DNA of 46,269 nucleotides, taken from positions 1-46,269 of the forward strand of contig DVOS01000078.1 of the NCBI GenBank assembly GCA_018713435.1. Reading direction: 5' to 3'. This document shows positions 42,327 through 46,269 of this stretch, piece after piece; the first letter of the stretch is position 1; each line of letters opens with the position of its first letter. The notes beneath the pieces are model-generated. The model saw nothing but the letters and a program-made list of their open reading frames with translations, searched no databases and was not told the origin of the DNA. A program made the position numbers and the translations under genes. The stretch comes from Candidatus Merdiplasma excrementigallinarum. Lineage in GTDB: Bacteria; Bacillota; Clostridia; Lachnospirales; Lachnospiraceae.

Positions 42327-42838
42327 ATGGATAAAAGACAGTTGGGAGAATTGATTCTGGATTCCCAGGAAACCATGTACCGGGTGGCGAAAACATTGCT
42401 TTGCCAGGACGAGGACTGTATGGACGCCATGCAGGAAGCCATTGTAAAAGCTTTTGCCGGCATAGAATCCCTCCGTCATGACCGGATGGCCAAAACTTGG
42501 CTGATACGGATCCTGATCAACGAATGTTATACGCTTCTTCGGAAAAAACAGAAGCTGGTATTTCTGGAGGATTACGCAAAACCGGAGAAGGGCAGGGCAG
42601 ACAGACCGTACTCGGAGCTGTATGAAGCGCTGGAGAGACTGTCGGAGCCCTATCGAATCTGCATCACGCTTTATTTTATTATCTGGAGGGCTACAGCGTA
42701 AAGGAGACCGCCGCCCTGCTGGACGTTCCGGAGAGCACGGTAAAAAACCGGCTGGCAAGAGCCAGGGAGAAACTGCGGCGGGAACTGGGAGAAGACGGGG
42801 ACGAAAATAATGAGAGGCGGAGAGGTAAAAAGGTATGA
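42327..42838 (+). pseudogene. ECF sigma factor interrupted by a frameshift
   Basis: The N-terminal 115 codons encode sigma region 2 (ETMYRVAKTLLCQDEDCMDAMQ and KTWLIRILINECYTLLRK), ending in ITLYFIIWRATA and TAA at 42701-ish. The missing sigma region 4 (YYLEGYSVKETAALLDV, STVKNRLARAREKL) lies directly after it in the -1 frame and ends at 42838, overlapping the anti-sigma ATG by four bases. The break is at about 42670-42680 in CTTTATTTTATTATCTGG. Comparison with the usual LYYLEGYS suggests about five added bases, TTTTA, a likely slippage product. Ribosomal frameshifting is possible, but no standard slippery heptamer is present. The 42327 ATG has AAGGAGG upstream. Confidence 0.85.
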
Positions 42839-44103
42839 AAAGAGAAATGACAGACAGGAAGATGAAAGAATTAAGAGATGCCTTCCCCTCCATGCCGGAC
42901 AGTATCCGGCAGATGGTAGCCGCGGAGGTAAAAAGGCAGACGGGTATGGAAAAAGATTTGCCAAAGACAGGCAGAAAGCGGATAAGAAGAACGGTGCTTC
43001 TGGCTGCCGCGTCTGCCGCGGTATTAACGAGCGCGGTAGCAGCCGCTGTAAAGCTGGGGCTTTCCTTTTCCACCAGTCAGGTAGGAAGATACGGTTTGGA
43101 AATCAAGGTGGAAGGACAGAAGGAGGAGACGGATCAGACAGAACCGGCGGATACAAAAAAGGAGACCGGGGATGGAAAGGTGATCGCAGGGACAGCAGCC
43201 TGGGAAGCTCCCGAGGAAGTTCTCGTGGTGGAAATAAAAGCGTCCTATATTCCGGAGGGCATGATATCTTACGATGACGGCCTGAAGATCGGTTACGAGG
43301 ACAGTCTTATGCAGGGCGGCATCAGTATGGCTACCGTTGTTATGGATGAAGAGGATACCGGAAATTCTCTTTTGACAGAGGGAGTTGCCGACAGCCAGCA
43401 GATTAAAGTGGGGGATCATGAGGCGGTCCTCCTGGAACTGGTTTCTGCGGAGGGGAGAGAAAATACCTATAACCGTCGAATTTATGTGATGTATCCGGAA
43501 GTGTGGCAGATACTGGCCATGTATGTGGCGGAAGATGTAAGCCTGGAAGAAGCGCTGAAGGTGGCGGAGGGAATTAGCCTGGTGCCTACCGGAGAAACGA
43601 CGCCCATCGCCCAGGCCTGGACCTGGAGCGATATGGCAGCGCCGGATATTATGGTTTCTATTCCAAAGAAAACGGCAGACCGGAGCGAGCTGGATCTGCA
43701 TCAGACCGGAGAGACCTTTACATTGAGCCGGCCGGCGGAAAACCTTCAGGGAGAATATATATCGGCTCCGCTGGAAGTAAACGTATCTTCCGTCCAGGTG
43801 GCAGATGATCTGAGTCTGACAGAGGGATGGCAGGATTCTCCTTTCAGGGATCGCTGGGAGGGCGCGGCAGATGAGATGGGAGCGCTTCTGCCCGGGCAGC
43901 TCCAGTACATCCGGACCGGAGACGGGATCGAAAGTGTGGATCAGGTGGTAAAGACGGAAGAGATAGGACAGAAGCTGGTGTACACCACAGTCGAATACAC
44001 AAATCCCGGAGAGGAACCGGTGCAGGATGTGCTGTTTAACGGCTCTCTTATGAGGCTGATTGAGGAGGGAGATACCTTTACTGTGTATGACAGGAGCAAA
44101 TAG
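42835..44103 (+). CDS. Membrane anti-sigma-like protein (DUF4179/DUF4367-type), truncated by a stop
   Basis: This 422-residue protein has a cytoplasmic charged helix (1-50), one membrane segment (about 53-75) and a large external domain. IKASYIPEGMISYDDGLK (about 139) resembles the DUF4367/DUF4179 domains of anti-sigma proteins from Clostridia. It overlaps the sigma gene's natural end by four bases (ATGA), the usual arrangement for an ECF sigma/anti-sigma pair. It stops at TAG 44101-44103 although the same frame continues as protein-like sequence for 92 more codons, so the annotated product is probably shorter than the ancestral one. Its target sigma gene is itself frameshifted. Confidence 0.74.
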   Translation: MKREMTDRKMKELRDAFPSMPDSIRQMVAAEVKRQTGMEKDLPKTGRKRIRRTVLLAAASAAVLTSAVAAAVKLGLSFSTSQVGRYGLEIKVEGQKEETDQTEPADTKKETGDGKVIAGTAAWEAPEEVLVVEIKASYIPEGMISYDDGLKIGYEDSLMQGGISMATVVMDEEDTGNSLLTEGVADSQQIKVGDHEAVLLELVSAEGRENTYNRRIYVMYPEVWQILAMYVAEDVSLEEALKVAEGISLVPTGETTPIAQAWTWSDMAAPDIMVSIPKKTADRSELDLHQTGETFTLSRPAENLQGEYISAPLEVNVSSVQVADDLSLTEGWQDSPFRDRWEGAADEMGALLPGQLQYIRTGDGIESVDQVVKTEEIGQKLVYTTVEYTNPGEEPVQDVLFNGSLMRLIEEGDTFTVYDRSK

Positions 44104-44379
44104 GGAGAAGAGCAGGATTGGGACCGGATTGAACAGAATGGTCCCGGCGGCTACCATGAAATGCAGTATTATGATGTATACCTTACGGACGGCAGGCAGA
44201 ACGGCACAAATTTTATTTCTTCCATACAGCCGGGGGAGACGGTGACGATTCATATGGCCTGGATTGTGAATGAGGATGAGCTGGAGTATCTGTTCCTGGA
44301 TCTGAGCGGGGGGAACGGAGTGAATTTTTCGCAGGATCAGGCAGGCAAACAGGTCCTGGTGGATATAAGGCAGCGATAG
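44101..44379 (+). pseudogene. C-terminal remainder of the anti-sigma-like protein after an in-frame amber codon
   Basis: After the TAG at 44101 the frame stays open to a TAG at 44377, coding GEEQDWDRIEQNGPGGYHEM, then QYYDVYLTDGRQNGTNFI, IQPGETVTIHMAW and ELEYLFLDLSGG. The latter part looks like the conserved beta domain that ends related anti-sigma proteins. A single nonsense change is the simplest explanation. TAG is an ordinary stop elsewhere in this window (for example at 22209), so read-through is not expected. Confidence 0.7.
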
Positions 44380-44443
44380 CGCCGCTGTGCAGGGAGCAGG
44401 CTGCCGCACTGTAAATACTGCTGTAAATACTTCCGATTTTCAT

Positions 44444-44472
44444 TTGTGCTGCGCCGGAAAAATTGCTATACT
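44444..44472 (+). promoter_or_regulatory. Promoter of udk
   Basis: TTGTGC (44444-44449) and TATACT (44467-44472) are separated by 17 bases, and the -10 is extended by TGC. A short direct repeat, CTGTAAATACT twice, lies upstream at 44409-44431. Confidence 0.65.
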
Positions 44473-44523
44473 CTTAACAGAGGGTTAAATCCATATACGA
44501 ACAGATGAAAAGAGGGCAGACAT

Positions 44524-45180
44524 ATGAAAACCATGATAATCGGAATTGCCGGAGGAACCGGTTCAGGCAAGTCCACCTTTACCAACCGGCTGAAGGCAGA
44601 GTTCGGGGACGAGATCGCGGTAGTCTATCATGACAATTATTACCGCAGACAGGATGATGTTCCTTTCGAGGAAAGAAAAAAAGTGAACTATGATCATCCG
44701 GATTCCCTGGAAACGGATCTGCTGGTAGAGCACTTGAAAAAGCTGAAAAGGGGAGAGGCGGTGGAATGTCCGGTTTATGATTACAGCCAGCATAACCGGT
44801 CCGACAGAGTCGTGCGCATTGAGCCCCGGCCCATTATCCTGGCGGAGGGGATCCTGCTGCTGGCAGATCCAAAGCTGCGGGAACTGATTGATATAAAGAT
44901 CTTTGTGGAAGCTGACGCGGATGAGCGGATTATCCGTCGTATTATGCGGGATGTAAAGGAGAGGGGCCGGGATCTGGACAATATCGTCACCCAGTACCTG
45001 ACCACCGTAAAACCCATGCACTATCTTTATGTGGAACCTACCCGCGCGCTGGCGGACGTGATTATCAACAGCGGCAAAAACGATGTGGCATTTGATATTG
45101 TCCGCTCCAAGATCCGGCTGATGCTGCAGCAGATGAAGGAAGAGACTGCTTTGCAGCAGGAGGATAAAAATAAAATTTAA
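44524..45180 (+). CDS. udk: Uridine kinase
   Basis: This 218-residue kinase phosphorylates uridine (and cytidine) in the pyrimidine salvage pathway. The P-loop GGTGSGKSTF (about 10-19), the DNYYRRQDD substrate region, NYDHPDSLETDLL, and the lid RRIMRDVKERGRDL are typical. The length is normal. It has its own promoter, and ATG 44524 has an AGAGGG site upstream. A hairpin follows the stop. Confidence 0.93.
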   Translation: MKTMIIGIAGGTGSGKSTFTNRLKAEFGDEIAVVYHDNYYRRQDDVPFEERKKVNYDHPDSLETDLLVEHLKKLKRGEAVECPVYDYSQHNRSDRVVRIEPRPIILAEGILLLADPKLRELIDIKIFVEADADERIIRRIMRDVKERGRDLDNIVTQYLTTVKPMHYLYVEPTRALADVIINSGKNDVAFDIVRSKIRLMLQQMKEETALQQEDKNKI

Positions 45181-45190
45181 TAGCATTAAG

Positions 45191-45229
45191 CAGCCGCAGA
45201 CAGGATGCCAGGCATCCGATCTGCGGCTG
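45191..45229. terminator. Hairpin terminator between udk and the acidic exported protein gene
   Basis: CAGCCGCAGA (45191-45200) pairs with TCTGCGGCTG (45220-45229), and inside it GGATGCC pairs with GGCATCC. Only three T residues follow on the plus strand, and no T run directly on the minus strand. It lies between convergent genes and probably serves both. Confidence 0.6.
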
Positions 45230-45244
45230 TTTGAGAGAGTGTGG

Positions 45245-45889
45245 TTATTCTTCTGTCTCGGATGTACTGCTGTTGAGAATATCTCCTGTATGCGTAGAGT
45301 AGAGCAGCGTGATTTCTGAGATTTCTCCATCCTCATTCAGCCTGGCCAGTACAATGTCGCCGGCCTGTATGTCTTCAATAGAGATCATGACAGTATCTTC
45401 TGTTTCCTGTGCAGACGTGTCTGCATCGTCAGAAATATTTTCAGAGACAGAGGTTTCTTTTTCCCCGGTATCGGAGCTCTCTGCAGTATCGGTTTCGGCT
45501 TCAGCGGCCTCTATCACCGTGACAGGAATCTGCTCCGTGTTTTCGGATGCCAGAATATTGTCCGCAAACTGGTATGTAGTTTCTTCGCCGGACAGAGTCA
45601 GCGTGGGGGTTTCCTTTTCTGCCGCATCTGCGTTGTCGCTTTCCGCGTTTGTATCAGAAGAAACACTTTCCTGCGCATCGTACGATTCCAGTGTGCCGGG
45701 AGACAGGATAACCGTATCATCCGTTATTTCAACGATTTGTCCTGTAACCGTTTCCTGCTGCTCTTCCTCATCAATGGAAATATTTTCAGAAGCGGCGGCT
45801 GTATCGTCAGAGGCTTCTGCTGCAAAAGTGGATAGGGAAGAACCTGTCAGGGTCAGTCCGAGAATTATGGCGACAAATTTACGTTTCAT
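45245..45889 (-). CDS. Acidic exported protein of unknown function
   Basis: This 214-residue protein has a signal peptide (MKRKFVAIILGLTLTGSS to about TFAAE) and a highly acidic Ser/Thr/Asp/Glu-rich body. Two more ordered stretches stand out: VTGQIVEITDDTVILSPG (about 47) and IEDIQAGDIVLARLNEDGEI (about 172). These look like small beta folds that bind or present something outside the cell; I cannot name a family. The start ATG at 45889 has AAAGGA ten bases upstream; an upstream TTG at 45898 does not fit that site. It is alone on the minus strand. Confidence 0.62.
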   Translation of the reverse strand: MKRKFVAIILGLTLTGSSLSTFAAEASDDTAAASENISIDEEEQQETVTGQIVEITDDTVILSPGTLESYDAQESVSSDTNAESDNADAAEKETPTLTLSGEETTYQFADNILASENTEQIPVTVIEAAEAETDTAESSDTGEKETSVSENISDDADTSAQETEDTVMISIEDIQAGDIVLARLNEDGEISEITLLYSTHTGDILNSSTSETEE

Positions 45890-46036
45890 AGCAATCAAGT
45901 CCTTTCTGTATTGTTTTCATCCCCTGAATAGAAGACGTGCTATTAAGATACTGGATAAATTTGTCTGAATTGTGTTTAATATAAGGAAAATATGTGTTTG
46001 TTTTCTGAAAAAAATCTAAAAAGGAGAGACAGAACA

Positions 46037-46269
46037 GTGGATACGAAAATATGTTTTTATGATAAGGCAGAGGATGCTCTTCTGAAATTTGCGGTGATTA
46101 TTGCCCGGATGGAAGGAAAATGGGTTCTCTGCAGGCATAAAGACCGGAATACCTGGGAATTTCCGGGCGGACACCGGGAGGAAGGAGAAAGTATTCTGGA
46201 GACTGCCAGACGGGAACTGTATGAGGAAACCGGAGCCACGGATTTTCAGATTGAACCTGTAGGAATTTA
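46037..46269 (+). CDS. NUDIX hydrolase, 3' end beyond the window
   Basis: About 77 residues of a NUDIX enzyme are visible. The NUDIX box GGHREEGESILETARRELYEETG is at about residues 45-67 and keeps the GX5EX7REUXEEXGU pattern. CRHKDRNTWEFPGG precedes it. Members remove pyrophosphate from nucleotides or related metabolites; the 8-oxo-dGTP or RNA-decapping type cannot be told without the C-terminus. The GTG at 46037 has AAGGAG ten bases upstream. The gene runs off the end. Confidence 0.86.
   Translation, partial: MDTKICFYDKAEDALLKFAVIIARMEGKWVLCRHKDRNTWEFPGGHREEGESILETARRELYEETGATDFQIEPVGI

Noticed and set aside
42660-42690. Programmed -1 ribosomal frameshift in the sigma gene
   Set aside because: There is no X-XXY-YYZ heptamer that lets both tRNAs re-pair, and no clear downstream pseudoknot was seen; the frameshift product would also carry two extra residues compared with the family.
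44101-44103. Recoded TAG (pyrrolysine or suppression) in the anti-sigma gene
   Set aside because: TAG is used as a normal stop by other genes in the window, and neither a suppressor tRNA nor a context supporting recoding is seen; a nonsense mutation is simpler.
44409-44431. Direct repeat CTGTAAATACT as a mobile-element footprint
   Set aside because: Two short adjacent copies without terminal inverted repeats or a transposase are not evidence of insertion.

Overview
The window reads as a chromosomal segment of an anaerobic, endospore-forming Firmicute, most likely a Lachnospiraceae-type Clostridia. The grounds are a cotJABC spore-coat operon, strong AGGAGG-type ribosome sites, a CIRCE element, a Gram-positive-type LexA box, oxygen-sensitive 2-hydroxyacyl-CoA dehydratase enzymes and a UPF0210/ACT pair. 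The genus cannot be fixed from sequence alone. Gene density is high, coding is on both strands, and I see no prophage, insertion sequence or CRISPR array.

Layout. 1-1519: leuD (leucine synthesis) and a D-lactate dehydrogenase, closed by a strong terminator. 1587-2799 (minus): cotJABC. 2868-4891: a LexA-box promoter driving a Y-family polymerase and a YolD-like partner. 4901-6816 (minus): an ammonium channel fused to a PII domain, with its own promoter and a terminator-like leader hairpin. 6911-11449: FtsW/RodA-type flippase/polymerase, gltX and a UvrD-like helicase. 11464-11838 (minus): DUF1292 protein. 12041-15466: exonuclease III, a GlgX-like protein lacking its catalytic residues, and a DUF5662 protein. 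15532-20986 (minus): RluA-type pseudouridine synthase and the spermidine/putrescine operon (XRE-cupin regulator, potABCD) behind repeated operator sequences. 21088-22211: lactonase-type beta-propeller. 22324-23424 (minus): aroC. 23568-26841: mini LysM protein, rhomboid-like membrane protein with zinc ribbon, and LTA-synthase-like enzyme. 26851-31223: DAP-decarboxylase-like enzyme and a two-gene dehydratase/activase system with a gene fusion. 31251-32465: ferredoxin-like aldo/keto reductase. 32466-33310: a decayed toxin-antitoxin locus and tRNA-Leu(CAA). 33389-39685: CIRCE-controlled lon, a zinc-finger membrane protein, polA and coaE. 39672-42166: WalJ-like metallo-hydrolase, ACT protein and UPF0210 protein. 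42327-44379: an ECF sigma/anti-sigma pair with both genes damaged. 44444-46269: udk, an acidic exported protein, and a NUDIX hydrolase cut by the window edge.

Most of this is housekeeping. The most unusual items are the PII-fused Amt lacking the uridylylation tyrosine and carrying a start-proximal terminator hairpin; the catalytically dead GlgX paralogue; the dehydratase-activase fusion with an internal start site; the rhomboid-like protein without a protease dyad; CIRCE control of lon; and the parallel damage to sigma and anti-sigma genes. All function calls are from reading the sequence, with no database search.
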